From Alteromonas sp. KC3 (GTDB lineage Bacteria; Pseudomonadota; Gammaproteobacteria; Enterobacterales; Alteromonadaceae), in contig NZ_AP024235.1 in assembly GCF_016756315.1 (NCBI RefSeq), positions 2,914,001-2,978,000 of the forward strand: a DNA stretch of 64,000 nt, given 5' to 3'. The notes under the pieces were generated by a model that was not told the DNA's origin, did no database searches, and saw only the letters and a program-made list of their open reading frames with translations. Positions 32,686-40,518 of the stretch are shown here, piece after piece; the stretch's first letter is position 1; the number at the start of each line of letters is the position of its first letter. Both the position numbers and the translations under genes were made by a program.

Positions 32686-33014
32686 TACGAAAACCTCTAA
32701 AACGGAAAATAAGAATAAAAAGTGAACTGCCTTACTGTGTGCCCCAACGCACTTAGCACAGCTCTCGATAGACTACAAAAATTAAAGACCATTCTTTAAC
32801 GGGTTAAATTTCGTTCTGGACCAAAATAAAGACAATATTAGAAATCTGAGTTTAAAGTTATAACTCATTTCAAACGTTCTCAATAGAGTGTGTCTGTAAA
32901 TTTTACACCACCTTTAATCTATCAAAATTATCAACGTAAAAACAATACCTTACAAAGTGGCACTATTATAGCTAAAGGCATGTTACACATCTTTTTAGCA
33001 GTTAGGATAAACTC
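32686..33014. promoter_or_regulatory. Divergent promoter region
   Basis: About 330 bases between the beta-propeller gene (minus) and the PEP-CTERM-like gene (plus). AT-rich. It contains the sigma-54-like site listed separately at 32958-32972. No gene was seen in it. Confidence 0.5.
32958..32972 (+). promoter_or_regulatory. Sigma-54-type promoter upstream of PEP-CTERM-like gene
   Basis: TGGCAC-N5-TAGC with GG and GC exactly 10 bases apart matches the -24/-12 layout of RpoN promoters; the -12 element has TAGC where the consensus is TTGC. It starts 57 bases upstream of the ATG. The same arrangement occurs at 49317-49331. Confidence 0.65.
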
Positions 33015-33581
33015 ATGAAAAAATTAATTGTTGGTTTAATGTTGTTGATTTCAGGTAGTGCCAACGCTGGCTTAATTACGTTGTCTTCAATGAGCACTAG
33101 TGTCGATGGAGGGAGTATAACATATAGCAACTTGATAGCCCCTTCTACTACATTTTCCGATGCTATTTTCACTCTTATGATTGCTGGCGACTTCGACAAC
33201 AACGACGCTTCAGAGTCTGTAACTATTTCTATCGATGGTTTTTCACTAGGTACCATCTTTGACAATAATGTTGGCAATGATCTCTTTAACTTTGCATCAG
33301 ATGACTACGTTGGTAGTCATAGCAACATGGTATTTATGACAGGCCAAGCAACAATATCTCAAGCGACGTGGGCAAGCATCATCGCTGATGGCCTGATTAG
33401 CATCACATTTAATTTAAGCTCTGGCGTGAACTGTTGCTCTGATCCGCATGCTTTTACTAGCGGTAGCATCGCTTATACAAGTACTGTAGCAAATACAGTC
33501 TCTGCAACGAGTTCATTAGCATTAGCGCTACTTGGTGTGGCAGGTATCGCGCTAAGAAGACAACGCAAAGCTACTGCTTAA
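33015..33581 (+). CDS. PEP-CTERM-like surface protein
   Basis: A 188-residue secreted protein with a signal peptide (cleavage near SANA|GL, residue 19), a beta-rich mature domain with acidic loops (GDFDNNDASESV), and a short C-terminal sorting signal made of VSATSSLALALLGVAGIALRR followed by basic residues. This tail resembles a variant PEP-CTERM/VPxxL anchor in which Pro is replaced. Such proteins are processed by exosortase and linked to exopolysaccharide. The sigma-54-like promoter fits the PrsK/PrsR control known for PEP-CTERM genes. Confidence 0.72.
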   Translation: MKKLIVGLMLLISGSANAGLITLSSMSTSVDGGSITYSNLIAPSTTFSDAIFTLMIAGDFDNNDASESVTISIDGFSLGTIFDNNVGNDLFNFASDDYVGSHSNMVFMTGQATISQATWASIIADGLISITFNLSSGVNCCSDPHAFTSGSIAYTSTVANTVSATSSLALALLGVAGIALRRQRKATA

Positions 33582-33604
33582 CCAATCTACTCGCAACTAA
33601 CTAA

Positions 33605-33629
33605 AGCTCAGCCAGTCTGGGCTTTTTTT
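33605..33629 (+). terminator. Rho-independent terminator of the PEP-CTERM-like gene
   Basis: A 7-bp stem AGCTCAG (33605-33611) with CTGGGCT (33617-33623), including one G-T pair, followed by a T-tract. Confidence 0.8.
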
Positions 33630-33632
33630 ATA

Positions 33633-33871
33633 GGCAAGTGGTATTACCAAGGCGACGGACAAGCACAATACGCCCATTACCCTGAATTTAAAGATCTTGA
33701 ACGCCACATGCCCATGTTCACCAATCAGGTCTCGCTGCTATAGAAGCTCACGAGGCAGATAACGGTAGTGAACTGATTACGTACCTAAGTGAAATGGAAG
33801 AGGCCAGTTACCAAGTTTTCGAATTCCTCAACAAACTAGAACTGAGAGTGAAACGAGAAATTGGACATTAA
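33633..33871 (+). pseudogene. Remnant of a CZB-domain (chemoreceptor zinc-binding) protein
   Basis: The translation begins abruptly GKWYYQGDGQAQYAHYPEF and continues KDLERHMP, which matches the middle of a CZB domain (normally C-x-LGKWYY...HxxxH). A frameshift near 33715 moves the frame: VHQSGLAAIEAHEAD and then ELITYLSEMEEASYQVFEFL continue in another frame to a TAA at 33869. The upstream part of the parent protein (a chemoreceptor or diguanylate cyclase) is missing, and the fragment abuts the terminator at 33605-33629. It still has a terminator of its own. This is a decayed gene. Confidence 0.78.
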
Positions 33872-33882
33872 GAAACAAAAAA

Positions 33883-33908
33883 ACGCTGGTAATAGCCAGC
33901 GTCTTTTT
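33883..33908. terminator. Bidirectional terminator
   Basis: A 7-bp stem ACGCTGG (33883-33889) with CCAGCGT (33896-33902), followed by CTTTTT on the plus strand and preceded by an A-tract, so it can serve ybaB on the minus strand as well as the remnant gene. Confidence 0.8.
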
Positions 33909-33974
33909 AGATAAAAAGTGTCTTGTACATCGTCGCCCTTTGTAGTGAAAAAAGGCAACATTGCAGAATTCTTT

Positions 33975-34301
33975 TTAAAACGGCATTTTGAAACCAGGAG
34001 GTAGTGGCATTCCGCCAGTTACGTCACCCATTTTTTCCTTACTGGTTTCTTGTACTCGACGTACCGCATCGTTAAATGCCGCAGCAACTAAGTCTTCAAC
34101 CATTTCTTTATCGTCATCCATCAACGACTCATCAATATCTACGCGACGCACATTGTGGTTACACGTCATGGTAACTTTAACCATACCTGCGCCTGCTTCA
34201 CCAGTTACTTCTAGTTTTGCTAGGTCGTCTTGTACTTTTTGCATGCGCTCTTGCATTTGCTGCGCCTGCTTCATTATATTGCCCATTCCACCTTTAAACA
34301 T
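33975..34301 (-). CDS. ybaB: YbaB/EbfC nucleoid-associated protein
   Basis: A 108-residue DNA-binding protein of the YbaB/EbfC family (E. coli 109). The N-terminal [21 protein letters not shown] helix and the C-terminal [11 protein letters not shown] are family hallmarks. It forms dimers that bend or coat DNA. It lies 37 bases downstream of dnaX on the same strand, as in E. coli, and is likely co-transcribed. Confidence 0.96.
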   Translation of the reverse strand: MFKGGMGNIMKQAQQMQERMQKVQDDLAKLEVTGEAGAGMVKVTMTCNHNVRRVDIDESLMDDDKEMVEDLVAAAFNDAVRRVQETSKEKMGDVTGGMPLPPGFKMPF

Positions 34302-34338
34302 ATTCTTATCTCGCTTCGTTTTGGTGTTAATAAATCTA

Positions 34339-37206
34339 CTATCTTGCTTTAACCGTGTCGGTTAATACTGAGGCATCGAAGGTCGATAGCAGTGCTTGAA
34401 TTGTATCGTCGGTATTTACTACCGTATACGCATGCGCATGACGCATGGCATGTATTTCCTGTTGTAATGCAAATGGTGTCGTCGATGGTTCGCCCAACGT
34501 GATATCCACATTTACATTTTCACCCAACCCATGATGCATTGCATCTATTAGCTGTTGTTTTGTACTGTCGTTTAATAGATGCGACTGACTATGATCAATT
34601 TCAAGGGATACCGTGTTCCCATTTCTAGTAAAAGACGCATGCAATACTAGCTGCTTAAGTAAACCAGCAACAGGCATTTGCTCTACCAACTGGCTCCAGC
34701 TATCAATTTGACTGGCGTGAGTAAGCTTGTTCCCATCATTGAGGTAGGCTTTAAGACTCCCGTTATACGTTGTGGCAAGTGGTGTATCAAAATCAAATGC
34801 ATCGCGAGCAAAGTCAGCATCAGATGATTCTGTTTGTTCCTCTCCATGGCCTTGCATAGTATTGTCATACACTTGAGGCGTAGTACTTTCGACGGGTAGA
34901 TCATTTTCCCAATGAGGAGGGAGCTCATTGCTAGAATCTGAATGTCCTGCCGAGCTGTGTTGGCTTTCCCAAGGAGGCAAGTCATGATCAACAGCAGAAG
35001 CGGTATCGCCCCTTTGTAATTTGGGTGGCTCGATTACTTCAATCGATTCATCTTCAAAGGGCGGTGCATGGGCTTCATTTTCAAAAGGCGCTGAAGCACT
35101 GGGCTCATTCGCGTAAGGCGCGTCAGAGTCGAACTCGTCAAATGAAAAATCGTCGTTTGACGTTTCATTGCTAACTTCATGCTGCTCAGCGTTTTGTTGT
35201 TCCGCACTAGGGAAAGCATTTTTCACTACAGTATCGGCAGTTGTAGTTGCATCGTTAGTAACCTGCACAGCATCCTGTGCTGTCGAATCACCAGCAACGC
35301 TGGTCTCGGCAACCTCATCAGCGCTGGGTTCGCTAACCTCGTTGGACTCGCTGAGTTCATTATCTAGTGAAGAAGGTGTCGCAGTTTTTACAAATCGAGC
35401 CTGAATCTCGTCTGCGCTTGCCAGCCCCGAGTTAGCCCCACCGTCAGTTGCTTTGCTTTCTGAGTCTTCTGCCTTGCGCTGTTTAAGCTTTTGACGAAGC
35501 GCCAGCATGTCAGCCGTTGAAGTCAATTGTTCTTCTGCCGAAAGCGCATTTGTGCTAGCTGATGAATTGTGTTCTTCAGGTACTTTCGCTTCAGAATGGA
35601 CAGGTAAATCGATATTGTCGATGCCATAATCAGCGTCATCATCTGACGACGCTGGCATATCATCCATGTATGCATCTAAAGGTGGTCCATCAAAAACGAC
35701 ATCTGAGACAAACGTACCTGAAGTAGTATTATCAGATGTAGATTGTTCGGCCAAAACTTGGTCATGCTCAGCGTGTTCTGACAATACTTGGTTTGATGTG
35801 GCCTGTTCAGAAACCATGGCTTGTGGCAACGGTGTCTCTAATGCGTCATTCTCAGACTCTTCATCTGGCTGGGGATTTACCGGGGTTTCTGTCTCATCAG
35901 AAACAACATGGCTGTCGTCAATAACGTCTTGCGTCTTTATTGAAGTTGCAGAAGTTTCGCTAGCATGCGTATCCTCCTGCTTACTGACGTTTCCCGGGCC
36001 ACCACTTGGGTCTGGCGGCGATATCGTTGAACTACTCTGATTCGCATTGGCATTGCCACTAATCGGCAATGTAACGTTGCTGTTTCCAGACACTATATCC
36101 GAAGCCGTGTCAGCGAGTGGTTCAGATGGCGCAAACGTCATCATACGCATTAACGTCATTTCAAAAGCACTTTTACCGTCTGCAGCAAACGGCAAGTCTT
36201 TTCTGCCTTGTAGTGCAATTTGATAGAGCAGTTGAACCTGCTCTGCTGGTATTGTTTTAGCGAGTTGATAAATCGCTTTTGCAGACGTCGTCTCTAGTTT
36301 GCACGCTTCTGGAACCCACTGTGTAAGGGCAATTTGATGCAAAAGACTCGCAAGCTCACCATGTACATTGTCATAATCAGGCGCTTGCTCAGCAATGTCG
36401 TTGACCAGTTGCAGCACGTCTGCCGGGCTTTTGCTCACCACGGCATGAATGACTTTTAACAGCTGGTTTTTATCCATCAGGCCAAGCATGTCTGTCACAA
36501 TTGATGCGACGACTTGATTACCACCTTGGGCAATAGCTTGGTCTGTCAAACTTAATGCATCGCGCATACTGCCTTGTGCAGCTCGTGCCAACAAAGCAAG
36601 TGCTTGAGGTTCAAACGGAAGCTGTTCGTGTTCAAGGATATGAGACAACTGCCCTACGATCTGCTCACGCGACATCGCTTTCAGATTAAACTGTAAGCAG
36701 CGCGATAAAATCGTTATCGGTAACTTTTGCGGATCGGTAGTCGCCAGCAAAAATTTGACGTGCGGTGGTGGCTCCTCAAGCGTTTTTAACAACGCATTGA
36801 AACTGTGCTTTGATAACATGTGCACCTCATCGATGAGGTACACTTTGTATCTGCCCCGTGTGGGCTTGTATTGCACATTATCAAGAAGCTCTCGTGTATC
36901 TTCTACCTTCGTTCTTGATGCTGCGTCAATCTCGAGCAAATCAACATAATTGCCCTGCTCTATCTCTTTACAGGTATTACATTGACCACAAGGGTTTGCA
37001 CCTTGACCTTCTTCACAATTAAGGCTCTTTGAAAAGATACGCGCAATAGTGGTTTTCCCTACACCGCGAGTACCTGTAAATAGGTAAGCGTGATGCAAGC
37101 GATCGTTATCTAAAGCATTCGAAATGGCTGACACTACATGCTCTTGCCCTACAAGTTCGCTGAACTTTCCTGGGCGCCACTTCCTTGCTAATACCTGATA
37201 ACTCAT
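34339..37206 (-). CDS. dnaX: DNA polymerase III subunits gamma and tau
   Basis: DnaX is the clamp-loader ATPase and, as tau, the scaffold of the replisome. Residues 1-370 are the AAA+ and oligomerisation domains, with Walker A GTRGVGKT (45-52), zinc cysteines C64, C73, C76 and C79, Walker B LIDEVHM and the sensor SRC. Residues about 375-840 form a very long acidic, Ser/Thr/Glu-rich, low-complexity linker. The C-terminal tau domain is at about 840-955. E. coli tau is 643 residues, so the extra length is the linker. I saw no A-rich slippery heptamer in the sense strand, so gamma may not be made by the E. coli frameshift. Confidence 0.94.
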   Translation of the reverse strand: MSYQVLARKWRPGKFSELVGQEHVVSAISNALDNDRLHHAYLFTGTRGVGKTTIARIFSKSLNCEEGQGANPCGQCNTCKEIEQGNYVDLLEIDAASRTKVEDTRELLDNVQYKPTRGRYKVYLIDEVHMLSKHSFNALLKTLEEPPPHVKFLLATTDPQKLPITILSRCLQFNLKAMSREQIVGQLSHILEHEQLPFEPQALALLARAAQGSMRDALSLTDQAIAQGGNQVVASIVTDMLGLMDKNQLLKVIHAVVSKSPADVLQLVNDIAEQAPDYDNVHGELASLLHQIALTQWVPEACKLETTSAKAIYQLAKTIPAEQVQLLYQIALQGRKDLPFAADGKSAFEMTLMRMMTFAPSEPLADTASDIVSGNSNVTLPISGNANANQSSSTISPPDPSGGPGNVSKQEDTHASETSATSIKTQDVIDDSHVVSDETETPVNPQPDEESENDALETPLPQAMVSEQATSNQVLSEHAEHDQVLAEQSTSDNTTSGTFVSDVVFDGPPLDAYMDDMPASSDDDADYGIDNIDLPVHSEAKVPEEHNSSASTNALSAEEQLTSTADMLALRQKLKQRKAEDSESKATDGGANSGLASADEIQARFVKTATPSSLDNELSESNEVSEPSADEVAETSVAGDSTAQDAVQVTNDATTTADTVVKNAFPSAEQQNAEQHEVSNETSNDDFSFDEFDSDAPYANEPSASAPFENEAHAPPFEDESIEVIEPPKLQRGDTASAVDHDLPPWESQHSSAGHSDSSNELPPHWENDLPVESTTPQVYDNTMQGHGEEQTESSDADFARDAFDFDTPLATTYNGSLKAYLNDGNKLTHASQIDSWSQLVEQMPVAGLLKQLVLHASFTRNGNTVSLEIDHSQSHLLNDSTKQQLIDAMHHGLGENVNVDITLGEPSTTPFALQQEIHAMRHAHAYTVVNTDDTIQALLSTFDASVLTDTVKAR

Positions 37207-37253
37207 TATTACGTTTTTGGCCTTATGTGTTTTATGAGCAGTATCTGAGGCGT

Positions 37254-37790
37254 TTATTCGCCTTCAAACTCGCAAATTGAATAACTTTCGATGTCTAGCG
37301 CAGAAAGTTTCTCACACCCGCCCAAATCCGGAAGGTTAATGACAAAGCCTGCGTGATTCACTTCACCACCAAGAGAGCGGATAAGCTTTGCAGAGGCCGC
37401 TATAGTGCCGCCAGTTGCTAGCAAGTCATCGATAAGAAGTACTTTATCGCCCGGTACAATAGCGTCTTTGTGAATTTCCAATGTATCGGTGCCATACTCA
37501 AGCTCATAGCTTTCACTAACCACTTCACGTGGAAGCTTGTTCGGCTTTCTTACAGGAACGAAGCCAATGCCCATTTCGATAGCCAACGGCGCACCGAAAA
37601 GAAAACCACGCGCTTCTGTGCCCGCAATTTTAGTGAAGCCCATGCCTTGATACTTTTCAACAAGCAATGAGATACAGCTACTGAACGCTTTGTGATCTTC
37701 CAAAACGCTGGTTACATCTCTAAATAAAATACCCGGCTTTGGATAGTCAGGTACGGTTTTTACTACTGATTTAATATATTCTGCAGTCAC
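37254..37790 (-). CDS. apt: Adenine phosphoribosyltransferase
   Basis: Apt salvages adenine by transferring the ribose-phosphate of PRPP to form AMP. The 178-residue protein (E. coli 183) has the PRPP-binding loop [14 protein letters not shown] (about 117-130), the flexible loop around [20 protein letters not shown], and [10 protein letters not shown]. It precedes dnaX in the same direction, as in E. coli, and shares the block with ybaB, recR, htpG and adk. Confidence 0.97.
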   Translation of the reverse strand: MTAEYIKSVVKTVPDYPKPGILFRDVTSVLEDHKAFSSCISLLVEKYQGMGFTKIAGTEARGFLFGAPLAIEMGIGFVPVRKPNKLPREVVSESYELEYGTDTLEIHKDAIVPGDKVLLIDDLLATGGTIAASAKLIRSLGGEVNHAGFVINLPDLGGCEKLSALDIESYSICEFEGE

Positions 37791-37812
37791 AATATTGCCT
37801 TGAATGTCTGCG

Positions 37813-37935
37813 TTATAACCAGAAGGTAAACCAGCCGGCGATGATATGCATCAACGGAAACGCGATTAGAGTTACGAGCGATGCTAGAAAGTACCACTTA
37901 TTATAGACTTCTTTGAAATCTGAATTGTCAGCCAT
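37813..37935 (-). CDS. Small membrane protein of 40 residues upstream of apt
   Basis: This frame encodes [20 protein letters not shown] and then [20 protein letters not shown], i.e. a short polar N-terminus followed by a single membrane helix (residues about 16-38) ending in aromatic residues. A TTTAGGTAG ribosome site lies 7-8 bases upstream of the ATG. It sits 22 bases upstream of the apt start and is in the same direction, so the two could be co-transcribed. I do not recognise the family. The open frame, clean helix and ribosome site make a real gene likely. Confidence 0.6.
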   Translation of the reverse strand: MADNSDFKEVYNKWYFLASLVTLIAFPLMHIIAGWFTFWL

Positions 37936-38085
37936 TTGCACTACCTAAACAATTTTATGAACAAAAAAATGGTGCTAAATGTTAATCGAAAGCAAGCGCG
38001 ATTGACAGCGCTAATGTGGTTGATCGCTCACTTTCGATACAGATCATGGCTAAAGTTTAATATAACGCGAATAAATGGCGTATAG

Positions 38086-38856
38086 TTAATCGACAGTGGC
38101 AGGCATTATGATGCCTTTTTGCAGCATTTCGGATATGGTGTGATGCATTCCAGACACCAAAGCATCCTTTGGTATTTGAGGAAGCTGGTCTTGTAATAAC
38201 TCACTGAGCTCATCAAACGTCGCACCACTTTCTTGTTGTTCCAGTGTATTAAGCAGTATTGCAGTAACCGGGTTAATGTTGGCAAATTGGACATCGCACT
38301 GAGCATCGCGATAAACAACATAAAACTGCTGCTCTGGCGCGGTATCTTCAGGCATATAGTCATCGCCAATCAAATGAACTGCATAGGAATAGCCTGCTAA
38401 TGAGGCATAGGGCGACACTTTTAGCTTACCTACATTCTGACCCTCTTCATAAAAATTGGCCGTATCATCATTCGAACGAATGCTGACATCTAATTCTAGC
38501 CATTCATAGTGCGCCAGCTCAGCACTGAATATCGGCAACGCTATCGCCAGTTCAGGCGAGCAAGATAAATACTCAACAAACTCTTTACTAATTTCAGCAA
38601 AATAAGGTGAACGACACTCGTGTTCTATAAAGAACTGTCTCACCAATGACTCCCACCCTTTTTCTCCATAAAGCTTAATAACTATGGATTTAAGTACGGG
38701 AAAGGCAGTGCTCACAAAGTTGTCGATGTTGTTGAAAAATAGCGACTGATAAATTTCCATTCTTCGCGACTCTTCATCACTGCGCCGCTGATAGGATGAG
38801 GGGTCTTTAATTGCATTTACAAATTCTGACTGTACAGATTGGAACGATTTATTCAC
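38086..38856 (-). CDS. hvfC: DUF2063 (HvfC/BufC-like) partner of an MNIO enzyme
   Basis: A 256-residue protein whose N-terminal part (residues about 7-95) is the DUF2063 putative DNA-binding-like domain, with RRMEIYQSLFFNNIDNFVSTAFPVLK, read at about 31-56. It continues to a C-terminal region with a predicted winged-helix-like fold (residues about 190-250). In MNIO RiPP systems this protein binds the precursor leader and presents it to the DUF692 enzyme. It starts with GTG, overlapping the hvfB stop by 4 bases, which implies translational coupling. The gene symbol is given by analogy with Haemophilus HvfC. Confidence 0.85.
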   Translation of the reverse strand: MNKSFQSVQSEFVNAIKDPSSYQRRSDEESRRMEIYQSLFFNNIDNFVSTAFPVLKSIVIKLYGEKGWESLVRQFFIEHECRSPYFAEISKEFVEYLSCSPELAIALPIFSAELAHYEWLELDVSIRSNDDTANFYEEGQNVGKLKVSPYASLAGYSYAVHLIGDDYMPEDTAPEQQFYVVYRDAQCDVQFANINPVTAILLNTLEQQESGATFDELSELLQDQLPQIPKDALVSGMHHTISEMLQKGIIMPATVD

Positions 38857-39704
38857 GCCACGCTCCCGTTTAGCGCAGTGACATCAACATTATCAAACTG
38901 CTCTTGAATTTGCTTAATACGACGCACCTCAGACAAGAGTACGTCGATAGATGGAATATTGAAATCACGCTCAAGTAATGTAGGAAAAACACCGTGTGTT
39001 GCATAGGCGTGCTCAAGCAACTTCCACACGGGCTCAATAACGTCTGCGCCGTGTGTGTCGACTTTTAGGTCTTCGGCTTCGTCGTAGTGCCCTGCGATGT
39101 GACCATACACTATTTTGTTAGTAGGAAGCCCTTCGATAAAGCGATGAGCATCGTACTTGTGGTTGATGCTATTTACGTAAACGTTGTTTACATCAAGTAG
39201 CATTAGACAGCCAGACTCTTTTATCACCGCATTGGTGAACTCCAGCTCTGTCAGTTGTTGACCTGGTGCCATGTAATACGACACGTTTTCTAGCACCAGC
39301 GGGCGCTCAATAATATCTTGAACTTGCTTTATTCGAGAGACCACATGATGCACGGCTTCCTCAGTAAACGGGATTGGCATAAGGTCATACATATGACCAT
39401 TGCCAGAGCAATAGCTTAAATGCTCACTGTACAAGTCGATATTGTGAGTATCTAAGAAGCGTTTTACGCTTTTGACAAATTCAACGTCTAATTTGTCGCT
39501 ACTTCCGATAGAAAGCGATAAACCATGTGTAGTGAAAGGGGCTTGTTTTGAGGCTTGTTCAAACTGTTGTTGATAACGGCCCCCCAAAGGTATCCAATTT
39601 TCAGGGGCAACCTCCCAAAAATCGACTTCGTTTGGCAAAGACGGTAAAAGCTCGTCTAGCATTTCTCGTCTAAAGCCTAAACCAGCACCTTTGATAGCAT
39701 TCAT
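38853..39704 (-). CDS. hvfB: DUF692 multinuclear non-heme iron-dependent oxidase (MNIO, HvfB/BufB-like)
   Basis: A 283-residue TIM-barrel enzyme of the DUF692/MNIO family. Expected metal-site segments are all present: THGLSLSIGS (His60), YSEHLSYC (His95), LENVSYYM (Glu139, Asn140), LLDVNNVYVN (Asp171, Asn173), GHIAGH (His202, His206), VDTHG (Asp216, His218) and LLERDFNIP (Glu245). MNIOs use two or three iron ions and oxygen to rebuild cysteine residues of a precursor peptide; HvfB of Haemophilus makes oxazolone/thioamide pairs that bind copper. It lies 135 bases downstream of the precursor gene and overlaps hvfC. Confidence 0.93.
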   Translation of the reverse strand: MNAIKGAGLGFRREMLDELLPSLPNEVDFWEVAPENWIPLGGRYQQQFEQASKQAPFTTHGLSLSIGSSDKLDVEFVKSVKRFLDTHNIDLYSEHLSYCSGNGHMYDLMPIPFTEEAVHHVVSRIKQVQDIIERPLVLENVSYYMAPGQQLTELEFTNAVIKESGCLMLLDVNNVYVNSINHKYDAHRFIEGLPTNKIVYGHIAGHYDEAEDLKVDTHGADVIEPVWKLLEHAYATHGVFPTLLERDFNIPSIDVLLSEVRRIKQIQEQFDNVDVTALNGSVA

Positions 39705-39737
39705 AATTTCCCCACTACTTCATTACCATTCAAAACA

Positions 39738-39765
39738 AAAATGGCCATCGAATGACGGCCATTTT
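39738..39765 (-). terminator. Terminator-like hairpin between hvfA and hvfB
   Basis: On the minus strand AAAATGGCC and GGCCATTTT form a 9-bp perfect stem (39738-39746 with 39757-39765) with a 10-nt loop, and a TTTGTTTTG tract follows. It lies between the precursor gene and its maturation genes, so it is likely a partial terminator that makes more precursor than enzyme. The hairpin is seen; the read-through role is inferred. Confidence 0.65.
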
Positions 39766-39839
39766 AGCAAAGCATTTACAAGATAATAGTTTGAATCACA
39801 CTTCTGTAATTGACATTATCTCGCTAAATGAGCCCTTGG

Positions 39840-40307
39840 TTACATGCTTCCGCACTTACCTTCGCCACATTTACCTTCTTTAGCTTTTTTGTCGCCGCCG
39901 CACTTACCTTCGCCACACTTACCTTCTTTAGCTTTCTTGTCGCCGCCGCACTTACCTTCGCCACATTTGCCTTCTTTGGCTTTCTTGTCGCCGCCACATT
40001 TACCTTCGCCGCACTTACCTTCTTTTGCTTTTTTGTCGCCGCCGCATTTGCCTTCACCACACTTACCTTCGTGAGCTTTCTTGTCGCCGCCGCATTTGCC
40101 TTCGCCACATTTACCTTCTTTCGCAGACTTATCGCCGCCACACTTGCCTTCACCACATTTGCCTTCCGCCGCGAATTGGCTGTAGCCTGATTCTAGTGAC
40201 TGCATTCCAAATGGATTCACTTCAGCAACAGCAACCGTAGACGCCAAAGAGCCAATTACAACTGCACCAAGTGCTGTAGCTACAGAAGATTTTTTAATTT
40301 GTTTCAT
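39840..40307 (-). CDS. hvfA: HvfA/bufferin-type RiPP precursor with 14 EGKCG motifs
   Basis: A 155-residue secreted precursor. The start at 40307 (MKQIKKSSVATALG) is chosen because GAGGG lies about 8 bases upstream; an in-frame start at 40334 would add nine residues. Residues 1-28 form a Sec signal peptide that can also act as the leader (VAVA|EVNP cleavage). Residues 29-47 are a linker. From residue 48 to the end there are seven tandem units of EGKCGEGKCG plus GGDKxAx-type spacers, so 14 EGKCG motifs and 14 cysteines. In Haemophilus HvfA the cysteine of EGKCG is the modified, copper-binding residue. Followed by MNIO and DUF2063 genes. Confidence 0.92.
   Translation of the reverse strand: MKQIKKSSVATALGAVVIGSLASTVAVAEVNPFGMQSLESGYSQFAAEGKCGEGKCGGDKSAKEGKCGEGKCGGDKKAHEGKCGEGKCGGDKKAKEGKCGEGKCGGDKKAKEGKCGEGKCGGDKKAKEGKCGEGKCGGDKKAKEGKCGEGKCGSM
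39843..40166 (-). repeat. 48-bp tandem repeat encoding paired EGKCG motifs
   Basis: Six full 48-bp units plus a terminal partial unit (36 bp) encode EGKCGEGKCG and the GDKxAx spacer. Unit one has SAK and unit two KAH in place of KAK. The units vary at synonymous third positions (for example CCTTCGCC against CCTTCACC on the plus strand), which indicates selection on the protein and argues against a very recent expansion. All frames stay open over the array, a result of its composition. Confidence 0.93.
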
Positions 40308-40518
40308 TGATCTACCCTCAATAATTTTAGTCATGTTTGACGTACGGTAAGCACGTGTATTTAAGAAGACCTTCCCACACGCGACGAAATTTCATAATTT
40401 ATTAACTTTTTTTCAAGCTACCACTATCACACTGAATTTAATTGAATTTTTAAGCGACATAATGCTAATTATGTTTCATTTTGTCGCCTGGCTTAAACTA
40501 CTTAAAGTAGCGGTTTAC

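Noticed and set aside
34683..35219. Minus-strand frames of 61-102 residues inside dnaX
   Set aside because: They are shifted frames of the low-complexity linker of dnaX.
39824..40240. Several long open frames on both strands over the hvfA repeat array
   Set aside because: The 48-bp repeat unit is divisible by three and lacks stops in other frames, so open frames arise automatically. Only the EGKCG frame has a signal peptide and ribosome site.
40340..40430. A possible ECF promoter (GTTAAT with CGTC) upstream of hvfA
   Set aside because: The spacer is about 15 bases and the -35 does not match the usual GTAAC or GGAAC. There is no sigF-nrsF type pair nearby.
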